Position numbers and translations under genes: made by a program
Assembly (NCBI RefSeq): GCF_030247185.1
Contig: NC_080572.1
Location: 212,131,435-212,195,434, forward strand
Source: Malaya genurostris
Taxonomy: Eukaryota > Arthropoda > Insecta > Diptera > Culicidae
Length of the DNA: 64,000 nucleotides
Reading direction: 5' to 3'
Shown: piece by piece, positions 34,101 to 46,478 of the stretch
How the letters are laid out: every line of letters starts with the position of its first letter
Numbering within the stretch: position 1 is the stretch's first letter
Notes under the pieces: model-generated
Seen by the model: only the letters and a program-made list of their open reading frames with translations
The model's database searches: none
Told to the model about the DNA's origin: nothing

Positions 34101-35390
34101 ATATCCGTCTCTCTTTGATGGCATTGATTGAATCGTGTGAAGATTTGCTAGTGAGCGTTCTTTGATACGATAAAAGCCATCCTTGACTAGTAGTATTAAT
34201 ACTAACAAAACAAAAACAAGACAAACTGAGATTACAAACAAATTATTTTAGGATGTGCAATAGGCTAATTGACTAATTAACTAATTAACTTTTAACTAGT
34301 AAAACTAAATTTACTTTTAAAGGATCCACGTGAAACATCTAAAATTAAATAAGAAAATACTGTTGACGTTTAACTAAAATCGAACATTTTCTTATTATAA
34401 AATGCCTCCCCCCTGCGCTTTTGATTTTTTTCCATTTTCATATTATGGTAGTTCTTCACCTCAAAATTGACGGAAAATTTAGCGTAAGATCGCGTTTTGC
34501 GCCTAAATATGTCGCAAACTGTTAAAAAAAATCAGAATAAAAACTTGAGAACGACGGAGGGGGGAGCATACTCTAAGTAAATTTAAGAACAACGTGATTC
34601 TCAAAAGAGGGTTTTGGGGAATACTCTGTTACCGCTTTATTTTTCAATATTATTATGCGGAAATTTAAGTGAATATTCTTTAAATGATGCCTTGTAATGT
34701 AAAAAAAGTTTGAATAAATTTGCTTAGGCTGTTCCTCCGAAAAAATCCCAAATAAGTATTTTTTGATTCAAATTATCCCTTACTTCCCCCTTAAAAATTG
34801 GCATAATGGCATGACATAAGTCACGCAAATGTCAAAACTCACTACCGTTCAGTTTTCTTGCATATTGATGAGACGATACCAATACTTTTAGGTTCATTTG
34901 AGTCTAAAATTGGGCTGTGGGTTGATTTCGAGGATCATATGGCTAACTTTTCTAGTTTCCGAAATATACTCGTACAAGTGACCTAATCGACAAAATTTAT
35001 TTTCTATCCGTATAATTATATCAGATAGTGACTTATGATCACGTTCAAATGTATTTTTGCTGATACGCTTGGTCTGAGAAATGTTGCTGAATATGTGACA
35101 AAAGCGCTGAAGCATGCTTTTGTGAATTACTCGAATCAATCTGAAAAAAGTGGTGTTAAAAAACGAGTCCAAATTAGTGTAAGAAATTATACCAGTAAAA
35201 GGCAAAAAATATTTCAATGTGACTGTATCGATCAAAGAGAAAAGCGTTCCATTAGGTGAATTAAGAATCGGTTTTTGAAAACTAAAACACAATTGAAAAT
35301 AATTGTCATTTTGGGATATCGGAGAAGCATGGTTGAATGGTTTGTGTTAAGCGCACCTGACTGTTTAAACTAATTTTTACTTTTTGTCTC
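34101..35390. other. Region with weak family B words, no recognisable gene
   Basis: A decayed family B module is visible at about 34890-35010 (AAGTGACCTAATCGACAAAA). Overlapping ORFs of 132 codons (34894-35292 minus) and 74 codons (35035-35259 plus) lie over it and are probably incidental. At 34260-34330 there is a run of ACTAATTAACT-type words. Confidence 0.35.
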
Positions 35391-35394
35391 CAGT

Positions 35395-36010
35395 GCTTTA
35401 GCAGTTTAAGTTTGGTTTACCGGCACGTTCTTCAATCTTTCGATACAAGTTTGACAAAAGCCAGGAAGGCTTGGAGCGGTACAAATACGGATCTCAGGAA
35501 CCATCAGAAAGACGCGAATGGGGAACCAAATATTGCAGAAGTTACGAGATTTTTTGATACTGTGTGCTGTGGCTAGAAAAATTAAAATGTCGCCAACTTT
35601 TTTTCAAGATGAAAACTGTACCGAACCGTAATGAAAAATAGAATGTGACGGCCAAGTCCCGGGCTTGCAAGTTGTATCGCGAATATTCGATTGAGATTTT
35701 CCTGCATTTCCCGGGGGCGTAGCGGAGAATTTCAGGACGAGGAAAATGTTAAGCATCGCATAAAATATTGGATTTGGCAAGCAATATGCAGCTGTGGTCG
35801 AACAATTCTCAGTTTCATCGCTACTGGGACGGTAAACAAGGACATATACTGTGAAAAATGCATAAAGAAACGATTGTTATCATGCCTACGCTATTACGCT
35901 CCCTCGCTATTTTTGCCTATTTTGGTATCTTGTCACTACGCCAAATATGGGATGGAATGGAGTCCATGTTGTACCGAAAGAGGCGAATCCACTTAACTAC
36001 CCGAAGTTGC
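35395..36010 (+). pseudogene. D37E-type transposase pseudogene, forward copy
   Basis: Fragments in order: RHVLQSFDTSLTKARKAW (end of the helix-turn-helix region), RNHQKDANGEPNIAEVTRFF, TAKSRACKLYREY at about 35648-35688, then FQDEENVKHRIKYWIWQAIC and TGTVNKDIYCEKCIKKRLL. The FWPDL block is replaced by FLPILVSCHYAKYGMEW, so the second catalytic Asp is lost, and the PxxNPP block is in another frame. Same family as 28020-28640. Confidence 0.7.
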
Positions 36011-37446
<1,436 letters not shown>

Positions 37447-37781
37447 ACTTTTAAACGGTTATGTGCCCTAGCACAAAATTTGGCTAATCCTTAAATGACC
37501 AAACCTGCATCGGCCAGAAATAGTCGAAAACACGTTTTCGTTCGGCTCGTCAGAAAAGACATTGCACTCCGTTGCAAAACAAAAAGTGTACTGTAAGTAG
37601 CAGAAACTTTACGTCTGCTTAGCGGTTCAAATTGAACTGCCGAGTTTAACGCTAAGCAGTTCAATTTGAACTGCTCCGCACTGATGAGTCAAAGACGTAA
37701 GACACTGATGAACGTAAAAATAATAAAAACGGTTATGTGCCCTAGCGCAAAATTTGGCTAATCCCTAAATGACTTTTAAAC
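37447..37781 (+). mobile_element. Retrozyme-like insertion, about 1.2 units
   Basis: About 315 bp between two copies of ACTTTTAAAC (37447-37456 and 37772-37781). It starts GGTTATGTGCCCTAGCACAA, runs through one whole unit homologous to the 262-bp array at the window end (in opposite orientation), and restarts the next unit (GGTTATGTGCCCTAGCGCAA at about 37731), stopping at CCCTAAATG. An insertion longer than one monomer but shorter than two is what reverse transcription of a circular or multimeric RNA would give. Part of the flanking repeat also matches the unit (AC on one side, AAAC on the other), so the true duplication is 4 to 10 bp. Confidence 0.65.
37608..37718 (+). ncRNA. Hammerhead ribozyme with disrupted 3' core
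   Basis: TTTACGTC with the cut predicted after 37615, TGC, a helix I hairpin like the array's (GCGGTTCAAATTGAACTGC pairing with GCAGTTCAATTTGAACTGC), GCA, CTGATGA (37681-37687), helix II GTC-AAA-GAC. The 3' core should read GAAACGTAAA but reads GTAAGACACTGATGAACGTAAA-like sequence (from 37697): an insertion of about 12-13 nt, itself containing a second CTGATGA, splits the GAAA box from helix III. Probably inactive. Confidence 0.7.
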
Positions 37782-38844
37782 ATTCTTATTTTTGGATTTG
37801 TTATGACGTGAAGTTATCAGTTAATAATCAAGGTTTTAAGAGCAAAATGATTTATATGATGAAAAGTTTTTTCGGAGATGAGTTATTGCTCATGATATGA
37901 ACCATTTTGCTCATAAAATCATGAGTATTAGAAATGATCTCATGAAAAAATATGTTTCATTATTTACGTGATTTCTTAATCATGGTACCAGCAATGGATT
38001 TTTATTCGTGTAACATAACCAACTAGATGGACTAGCTCTTTCTACTGCAAAATCCGTATAACCTAATTAATTTGAACCATAACTTCGTCCGTCTGCTAGT
38101 TGCTGTAACGCTAGCAAAAATAATGAATGAATCAAGTCCATGAAATCTCGATTGATAACGAATTGTGCAAGTAGCACGGAAGTAATGGTTGCGAAGGAAA
38201 TACCAGGACCATGAATGGCTGGAGTTTCGTGCTTTGAGTGAAATTTTTTATATCGTTTTATCGGAATGTCACACCTTTGTTAGGAGCTTCTACTATGCTA
38301 TTTTTTGTTCTCTTGCTCTCCATCGTACATTCCTCAGTAAACTTGATTACTACCGCACAACGAATTATTATGCATGCACGCGCAGAAGGTCGTGTGAGAA
38401 GAGACTCAAAAGATCTAGCCGGTCAATGAAAAAACATAATGACGTTGGGTAACTCTTCAGATGTTCGGATTCACAGAGCTTTTAGTCGTGGTCATAAATG
38501 TGTACTCAAGCAAAGAAAATACACGTTTTGGTGTTGCTGCCCGTTTCTGATTGAGATGAGATGCACACGTGATTTTTACGACACGGTTCAACCCTCGTAT
38601 GGATGATATTTTTAGCTCAGTTTATGTAACAATTAAGTTTATCAACACCGACTGTTCAATGTGCAATTTTGCATCGCATTCTAAGTTTGTGATTTGGATA
38701 GTGTTTGCTACGGTCCGAGTTGGTTACCAACTGACACGATAAAAACGGCGGTAGTCGTGTGTATGATCCACCAAATTTTCTTTTTTTTTAAATAACAAAA
38801 AACCGTACCAACAATCGAAAGATCTTCATCGAAGGTGATCATTA
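37782..38844. other. Region without recognisable gene
   Basis: Overlapping short ORFs at 38189-38452 (87 and 63 codons) are unrecognised. There is a T-run at 38778-38790. No repeat family identified. Confidence 0.3.
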
Positions 38845-39014
38845 GGGTGGGACAAAATTTCGAATTTAGTTCTACCAAACTTTTCATGTTTCTTTTGGGT
38901 TCCAAAATAACTATGCAAAATTTTAGCTCAATCAGTGGAACTATATTTTCGCGCCGGAGGTTCTAACTTTGTTTGGGATTTAGTATGGGGAAATTGAACG
39001 TTTTACAAAAAAAA
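38845..39014 (+). repeat. Unclassified repeat starting AGGGTGGGACAAAATTTCG
   Basis: The sequence TTAGGGTGGGACAAAATTTC, TTCTACCAAACTTTTCATG, CGCGCCGGAGGTTCTAAC is of a type I associate with interspersed mosquito repeats (recollection, not a search). A distant relative with CACCCTAAT ends may lie at 43440-43500. Non-coding. Confidence 0.4.
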
Positions 39015-40487
39015 CGTGCTTAATCCACCTAGCAGTGAGATGATACCTTTTTTTATCAATCCGCATGTGTTTTTTGCATGAATATGTGATCAGTTAATAA
39101 TCAATCGGTGTTTCAGCTTTCATGACATTATTTTAAAGACCGTCGTTTTGAGCGACAATTTGAGATTTTAATCACTCATTATTTTGTAATGTCTAAACTG
39201 CAAATTGGATCGAATTTGAATCTAAAAGTGGGACAACCGATTAAACATTCCATGATATGTCGAAGTAAGTTCCACTTTAGAGTTTACGGTAATTTAAGGT
39301 ACTTCCAGAGCCGGTATTCAGGAACCAGCATAACCAAACCGAATTCGTATGGCCATATGACGAATAAATTGCAATAGTTTTGAGTCCAACTTTAAAGCTT
39401 TTTGAGATTGTCATCTTCTATATTGGTTTGAATTTTAAAAATTCATCATCATGTAATTCAAGAACCGGAAGTCATAATTGGATAAAATTATTTAATTTTT
39501 GTATGTATGTATAAAATTAATTAATTTTGTATATAAGTTTATTTTAATTTGAATTTTTGTTTCTGAAATTTGATTAGGCTTTTTTTGAGAAAACGATTGA
39601 GCTTTGAGAAACGACTTTATACTGGAACCGGAATTCTAAAATCGGTATGGCCGAAGTCAGATAAATTCACCTGAGTAGCTGTATAGTTTACATTTGTTTC
39701 AAAATGTTTGAAAATCAGTGTCGACATTTTTGAGAAATCGTAGCACAAATTAAATTTTTGGCTGCGTTCCGAATCGACTGAATACCACTAAAACTGAAAA
39801 AAGTTGATTTTTTTTATCGACTATCCAAATCTGCTAACCCGATAAACCTGATTAATTTATGTGGAATAGACATTTTTATACCAATCACCCTGTATCCCCG
39901 AAACCTATACATACCCTATACAGCTATTCAGGTGAATTTATCTGACTTTGGCCATACCGATTTTAGAATTCCGGTTCCAGTATAAAATCGTTTCTCAAAG
40001 CTCAATCGTTTTCTCAAAAAAGCCTAATCAAATTTCAGAAACAAAAATTCAAATTGAATTAAACTTATATACAAAATTAATTAGTTTTATACATACATAC
40101 AAAATTAATGAATTTTATCCAATTAAGCTTCAAAGTTGTACTCAAAACTGTAATTTATTCGTCATATGGCCATACGAATCGGTTTGGGTTATGCTGGTTC
40201 CTGAATACCGGCTCTGGAACTACCTTAAATTACCGTAAACTCTAAAGTGGAACTTACATATCATGGCATGCTTAATCGATTATCACACTTCTAGATTTAA
40301 ATTCGATTGTATTTGCAGTTTCGACATTACAGAGTAATGAGTGATTAAAATCTCAAATTGTCGCTTAAAATGACGGTCATTAAAATAATGTAATGAAAAC
40401 TTAAACACCGGAGAATATTCATGCAAAAAACACATGCGAATTGATAAAAAAAAGGTATCATCTCACTGCTAGGTGGATTAATCACGT
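39015..40487. repeat. 1.47 kb foldback palindrome
   Basis: Left arm 39015 to about 39690 and right arm about 39905-40487 are inverted copies with scattered differences and small indels, around a spacer of about 215 bp. The outer edges read CGTGCTTAATCCACCTAGCA inward, a variant of the family A left end, followed by GTGAGATGATACCTTTTT. Shared inner words include GTAAGTTCCACTTTAGAG, AGAGCCGGTATTCAGGAACC and GGAACCGGAATTCTAAAAT. Non-coding; the plus-strand 96-codon ORF at 39948-40238 is incidental. Confidence 0.8.
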
Positions 40488-41067
40488 TTTTATATTTATA
40501 AAAAACCTATTTTAATCCACCTAGTGGTGTAATGATGCCTTTCTCATATTACTCATTACATCATAAATATAATCGTGAAATTCGCAAAAACAACTGTTTA
40601 TTGAATAGAAATAGGAAAATTTCTTCGGACCTAATCTTACAAACTCTACATATTCTGTCTAACTCGTAGTTCCGGAACCGAAAGTAGTATCCACAAAATT
40701 AAAGAATTCCGTATGAATCTGTACGACTTTTTTTTGACCCTATAAGTTTGTGAAAATCGATTTGGCCATTTCCAAGAAAAGTAAGTGAGATCCTTTTTGC
40801 AGTTTTTGATCACTATTTTCTATTCTTTCGAGACCGGATTCAGATAAACGGAATAGCCGAAGTTGGTTTGTTTACTACCAACAAATATGACCTACAAATT
40901 GGAACAGTTTTGAACGTAGTTAAACCTATACTTATTATCTCATGCTCTATTTCGAATAAACCAATTAAACGAAATCTAACAAACGAAACGAACCTGCGTT
41001 TCTGTTACTTCTGCATATGTAAGTCAAGCTAAACAGCATGAATCAGCAGCATAAAACATGTAGTAGG

Positions 41068-41361
<294 letters not shown>

Positions 41362-42148
41362 GACATCACTACACACTCTTCTTCTTTCGGTGTTATGGCG
41401 ATTTGATAACTTTGACACTCATCGCCCTGTAACTGCGGAACCGGAAGTCGGATCCGGATGAAAATTCACAGTAGCTTTAAAGACTTTAATGAACTTTAAT
41501 TCAAATCAAGATTTGTGAAAATCGGTTCAAATATCGCAGAGAAATCGAAGTGAATTTAGTTTTAGGAATTTTTTTCTCCACTTTCGGTGCTCTCGGAACA
41601 TGAAAAGAGGGGATCACTAGTGCCGAATTAAGTTTTCATGCCCACAAACTAACAAGCTCTGCAAAATAGAAGAATTTAGCAGACAGTTTTATGGGATTTG
41701 TACCTGTTTTTAACCATCGTTCGTGCAAATATACTAATAAAATTGGTAATTTTACACTTATCACGCTTTAGTTCCGGAACCGGAAGTCGGATCCAAATAA
41801 AATGTTCTACAAATTTTTAGGATATAAGACCTTTCATTTAAACCTTAATTTGCAAAAATCTGTTGAGTTATTCCAGAGATAATATAACTTCGAAACCGGA
41901 AGTCACATTCAAATGAAATTCAATAGCAAGCTATGGGACCATAATACCTTTTATTTGAATCTTAGTTTGTGGAAATCGGTTCAGCCATCTCTGAAAAAGT
42001 GAGTGCATATTTTTTTCATTTTTTTGGTACAATCGGATCGGAATGAAATTCAATAGCAGGCTATGGGGCTATGAGACCTTTCAATTGAATCTTTGTTTGT
42101 GGAAATCGGTTCAGTCATCTCTGAGAAAAATGAGTGCATATTTTTGTT

Positions 42149-42209
42149 ACACACACCCACACAACCAAACACCCACCCACCCATCCACACACAAACACAC
42201 ACATACACA

Positions 42210-42262
<53 letters not shown>
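42149..42262. repeat. (CA)n-rich microsatellite
   Basis: An imperfect CA tract with CCCA and ATACA interruptions at the left, becoming pure CA for about 50 bp at the right. It lies at the position where shorter family A copies have a CACACACAGACAT run, so it is an expansion of a family feature. ORFs in both strands (Thr-His, Val-Cys) are artefacts. Confidence 0.95.
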
Positions 42263-42265
<3 letters not shown>

Positions 42266-42870
42266 GAGACATTTGCTCAGTTCGTCGAGCTGAGTCGAAT
42301 GGTGTATGACATTCGGCCCTCCGGGCCTCGGTTAAAAAGTCGATTTTCACAGTGATTGCATAGCCTTTCTATATGATAAAGGCAAAAAGGTAGAAATGGC
42401 CGGATATGAACTTATAAAATCTAAAAATCAGTACATATGTTATTCAACGAGTAAAAAACCGTCGAAGAACGCAAAACATTCCGACAACTGTAGAAAAAGT
42501 TAATAAAGTAAATCCGACATAAGGTCCGAGCAATGTCTCATTCCTTAATATATCTAGCACCACTGCTATCGGAATATGATGCGACTTTCTTCTAATGTGC
42601 TATAACGGTTGATTTGAGTTATTTGATGTCTTCACGATAGTTACTCAGCTTAGTATGTATATTCTTTTATATTGACAAACCATATCCCAAAACTTACTGT
42701 GAAGACACAAAATAGTTATTTAAATGGTTTTCAGTTGCAAAAAATTAGATCGCCCATATCTTCTAAGCTATATGAGATAAAGAGTTACATGTGCAACCCA
42801 CTGTAATCTACTGTGTAAACACGATGCCGACATGTTAGTACCTTGTACAGCTCGTGATTCGTGTAACATG

Positions 42871-42990
42871 TGGGCTGAAAAGTCGCGGGCCTAACACATA
42901 GATGGCGCTTCAAAAGACAGCTGTTAGAATTTCATGATATTCTATTCATTAGTTTGTGAGTTGTAGTGCTATTTGTAGCATTTTTCAACG
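42871..42990 (+). mobile_element. Mariner 5' end fragment (CCCGGGCCTAACAC family)
   Basis: GTGGGCTGAAAAGTCGCGGG plus CCTAACACATAGATGGCGC, then CTTCAAAAGACAGCTGTTAG and TTCATTAGTTTGTGAGTTG, as in the fuller copies at 49215-49880 and 54712-55474. About 40 bp of the family's 5' region is missing after ATGGCGCT. Truncated before any transposase codon. Confidence 0.7.
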
Positions 42991-43555
42991 AAAAAACCCA
43001 ATGTTTGAACACAATTTAAAAAATTTAAAAAAATATCTCCTCCGCCATTTTTTTTATAAACATGCTCGAAAGTATTTTCTATCAAATGAAAGAAACCGAT
43101 TTTTTTTCGTTTGCTCCAATGTTAGATATAGCAGATTAAAAATGATCTGTTTTTGAACTAGTTTTGCTCAGAACTTCGGTTCAGAAAACGCTACCTGAAT
43201 GCGCTAGTCATGAAAAAATTGGTTTCAACAAACTCTGAAAGATATTCAAAGACACCAAAATCGAGAAGTGAAAATTAAGAAAGCTAGAGCAAAAAATCTG
43301 ATTTTTTTAGGAACACCCTAAGTTGCTCTATTAAAATAGCTGTAACACTAAAACCGTTAGAGATACTACAAGTGTTTTCGGCAAAGTTGCTTGATATAAG
43401 TTTTCCTACACTTTTGCCGAAGGATACAGTCCTCTATTCCAACACATACGGAAAATAATTTTTGCATCACCCTAATAATTAGAACCACCCTAATACCATA
43501 TGCTTCAAAATATAGCTTATCTTTCACTGATGGTTTGTTCTGAAGACATCATAGC
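42991..43555. other. Unclassified repeat-like segment
   Basis: Words such as GTAACACTAAAACCGTTAGAG, TTCGGCAAAGTTGCTTGATA and paired CACCCTAA ends (43313 and 43469-43493) suggest an interspersed repeat of the AGGGTG-ended kind. No coding sequence. Confidence 0.3.
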
Positions 43556-43559
43556 TCTA

Positions 43560-43815
43560 AAGTATAAGGTTAAGCCACAAATGTTTTTGTCCCCCTAAAT
43601 TGTGGATCCGGACCACTGTGCCATGGTGATGCATAAGTCCGGGAAGGGTGCTTTGTGCACCGATAGCCTTCCACCCCGTAGTAATACCTAACGGTAGTTC
43701 CGGGGAGGTAGGGTTGGAGATCCAGGGTGTTTTAGTGGGTTGTTCCAATTATACAGTGGTAGTCCTGTGGAGAGTCCCACACTCTGTGCGTAAATGCATT
43801 TCACCTTGTAAAAAA
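43560..43815 (+). mobile_element. Non-LTR retrotransposon or SINE 3' end with A-tail
   Basis: A GC-richer block of about 250 bp with CATAAGTCCGGGAAGGGTGC, GTAATACCTAACGGTAGTTC, CGGGGAGGTAGGGTTGGAG and GAGTCCCACACTCTGTGCG, ending in CACCTTGTAAAAAAAACAAT. The short A-tail and sharp contrast with its surroundings fit a 5'-truncated LINE 3' UTR. No reverse transcriptase codons are included, so the family cannot be assigned. Confidence 0.55.
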
Positions 43816-43829
43816 AACAATCCTAATTC

Positions 43830-44300
43830 TAGATCCTGGAGCTAGGTTTTTAGGAACTGGTTCCTTGACTAGATTTGGAACTAAATTTAGTGCCTTGATT
43901 TGAGTTTAGAGTTCGTATCCAGAATTCTCATTCTGGAACAAAAAATCAGAACTCTGAAACAAAATGCAAGATATTAATTCTAAATTTAGTTTTTGAGACA
44001 ATATTTTCGATCTAAAGCAGAATTTTAAACCTGAATATAACTCCTGATTCCAGTTTCTGAGTTCATTACCCTTATTCAGATTAAGCATACTGGAATTGAA
44101 TTCAGGAACTTGAGTTTTAGAACAAGATTCATTGCTTCAAGTCAGGTTCGGAATTCAAGTTCAGTATTCAGTTCTAGAATTAAATTTGGATTCGGAATTG
44201 TGAAAATGAATTCAGTTCCAGAATTCTAAAACTAAATTAAATAACTGAATTCTCGATCTAGATTGCAGTTCCAGTTATACTTCAATATAAATGCTTCGTT
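43830..44300 (-). repeat. Degenerate GAATTCAGTTCCAGAA minisatellite
   Basis: About 20 diverged units built on GGAACTGAATTC / GAATTCTGGAAC, period roughly 22-25 bp. A shorter version lies at 15398-15490. At both sites it sits next to the same family C block, so it appears to be an internal part of family C. Confidence 0.6.
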
Positions 44301-44452
44301 AAAATAAAGCTAAGCAGTAGAAGTTGTACAATTCACAAAATCAATCAACTAATACGAACGATTATTGATGTTCGGAGGTGTGGAAGAAGCACGTTTGTTT
44401 TGTTCGTATTCACGTCATCCACTTATGTCTCTGGCATTACCCACCCCTCTTT
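44300..44452 (-). repeat. Family C terminal block
   Basis: On the minus strand: GGGTGGGTAATGCCAGAGAC, ATAAGTGGATGACGTGAATA, then CGTTCGTATTAGTTGATTG and TGTGAATTGTACAACTTC, as at 15195 and 57145. It abuts the LINE reverse transcriptase fragment, whose frame runs on into it and stops. Confidence 0.6.
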
Positions 44453-44732
44453 TTTTAACACAGGAAAGAGAATAATTTTTCCACGGATCGGGGACTACTC
44501 CGGTACGTAGAGACGTATTGAACAATATTGATAATGGTACGACGAAACTCTCGGAGCATTTTTTGAGCACTAGGAACGCTATGCCATCAGGTCCGGCATT
44601 TGATGATGATTTTAATTGAGCGCATGCAGATTTCACACCTGTGGTAGTTACAGTATGATGCGGACCAATGGAGGAACGTATAGGTAAGTTACCCTCTGCT
44701 TCGAGAACCTGATGACAAGTCAAAATCCTCAA
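44415..44732 (-). pseudogene. Non-LTR retrotransposon reverse transcriptase fragment
   Basis: Contains VKSACAQLKSSSNAGPDGIA, where SSSNAGPDGI is the conserved first block of LINE reverse transcriptases (consensus SAGPDGI), followed by VLKKCSESFVVPLSILFNTS and LRTGVVPDPWK, the next conserved block. The usual continuation (S-x-V-x-P-x-x-K-K-G, then NYR) is damaged (NYSLSCVKKRG) and then replaced by family C sequence. Endonuclease, catalytic YxDD and downstream parts are absent. Family within the Jockey/CR1-like groups cannot be decided from this piece. Confidence 0.75.
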
Positions 44733-45390
44733 TGAGGCATTTTTCCCAAATTTTTACTATTGATATTTCAATCATTTACCTTTTCCGAATCCGTTCTCCG
44801 TTGAGTAAAGCTAAGCTGATGATAGTTTCACGTCATAACAAAAAATTAGAATAATTTCGGCAGGGTTGGCACAATTTCGAAGTAAATTTTGTTTAAGAAA
44901 ATAAATATGAATTTACGTGGATTTTGAATTATACCCTTTCCCCCATTCCTTCCCACACGCGTGCATGAGATAATTGAAAACATGAATGTGAACAGCACCT
45001 CTTTGTTTATTATATCGGCCGGGATAAACTTGAAACCAGCCATCTGACATCGGTATGCTGGCTGCGGAATTGACGATGAATTCAAATAATTTCATTCGAA
45101 AATGAAATTTCTCCGTAATGGTCTTACATACCGGAGATTCGACCGCCGCTAGTCGAAAATGTCAATGAAACCTTGTCGATGATAAGAGATCATGGAATAC
45201 GAACCGTTGTGAATGTAGCACGGTAGTTCGTTGACCGAATTCAGACCCTGTCAGTTTGGAGCGGCATCAACATTCAGTTCAGCAACGCCATCGCACGGCC
45301 TCACATTGAACATATCATGTCAATTGTATAGGTGCGCATTGCTGCTTTTTTGGCGTGCACGAATTTAACATTCATCTCCCCTAATTCTAC
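44733..45390. other. Region without recognisable gene
   Basis: Overlapping 79- and 60-codon minus-strand ORFs at 44846-45095 are unrecognised. 45100-45340 has more balanced composition (GAGATTCGACCGCCGCTAG, TTGGAGCGGCATCAACATTC) and might be retroelement-derived, without identifiable domains. Confidence 0.3.
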
Positions 45391-46478
45391 ACGGAAAAGC
45401 CAGCGATCGCAAAACAACTACAATATTAGTTGTTTTTCTGATTTTGATTGGTTAAAATTTGGTACAACTAATCGACTGTTGTTTTAACTAATCTGTCATT
45501 TTTTATTTATCGTGCTGGCAGCTTAGCAACGACACCCAACAAAGAATCGCACCACAAACAAGTGATGAAACGTTTCAGTTGAGCAATGCCAAACACCCTG
45601 AGCGAAAAATGAAACGTTTCAATGAGATGTCACTCGTTCAATTGAGCAAAGACACAATCCCAGAAAAGTTACTTGCACGCATGAAAGCAAAAAAATGTCT
45701 CAGTTGTTTCAACCAATTATTCAGTTATTTGAACTTAAAACGCCAATTGCAATAAATATTTTTTACTGTTAGCCTTTTCGGGGCAGCTAATCGTTCACTG
45801 CTTGAACAACGAAATTTTACCTAATTAACTGCTTATATCTTTATCACTAAACTCACAAAGGATATGGAAATGAACCAAAAGATTACAATTCTCAAGAGGG
45901 AACTCACCAGAAAAATGGTCATAGTGAATTAGGAAATTTTTCCGTCACTTGCAGAATGGCTCGCTGGTAAACCTAATGCTACAGATACACTTTCAAGAAA
46001 ATACAAATAGTACCACTTCACTTTAGCAGCAAATTTTTAAGCGTTAAGCGGTTTTAATAACATTGACATGAACTGTCCTAGAATACATTACTCTTAGATG
46101 AAATTGAAACATTTATACTGTAGGAATATCTATTTAACACATGGAAAACTTGTTCTTCAATTAACTGTTATATTCTTCTGCATACTTTCACTTCCATAAA
46201 ACGACCACTACGTAACTACATAAATGACGTTCATTTACCATTGAAAATTTTCAATATGAAACGCTTCTGGTGAAATGAAAAGGTTTATTGATCTGCGTTT
46301 TGCTGTCTTTGTTCTCCGCCTAGTGACAGCATTTGAATACAACAATTTCGGTTACCTGAATGGTTATGTCAAAATCAACAGATATGTTAGTTAAATCAAT
46401 AACATTTTAGTTGAAAAAACCAGGGCGTGAAACAAAAATTGCAATATTGTAATTTTGTGATGCGGGTTCTCCGTGTGC
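45391..46478. mobile_element. TIR element, ends CACGGA(A/G)AA
   Basis: Ends are TACACGGAAAAGCCAGCGATC on the left and, inverted, CACACGGAGAACCCGCATC on the right. A TA precedes the left end; the right has TG, a likely mutated TA. Subterminal parts share TTAGTTGTTTT / AACTAATCTGT-like words in both orientations. Inside are repeated GAAACGTTTCA words (about 45566 and 45608). No transposase; MITE-like. Related in end sequence to 59709-60612. Confidence 0.5.

Noticed and set aside
34894..35292. 132-codon minus-strand ORF
   Set aside because: It overlaps a family B module and an open frame on the other strand; no domain recognised.
42043..42355. Thr-His and Val-Cys rich ORFs
   Set aside because: They are produced by the CA-rich microsatellite inside family A.
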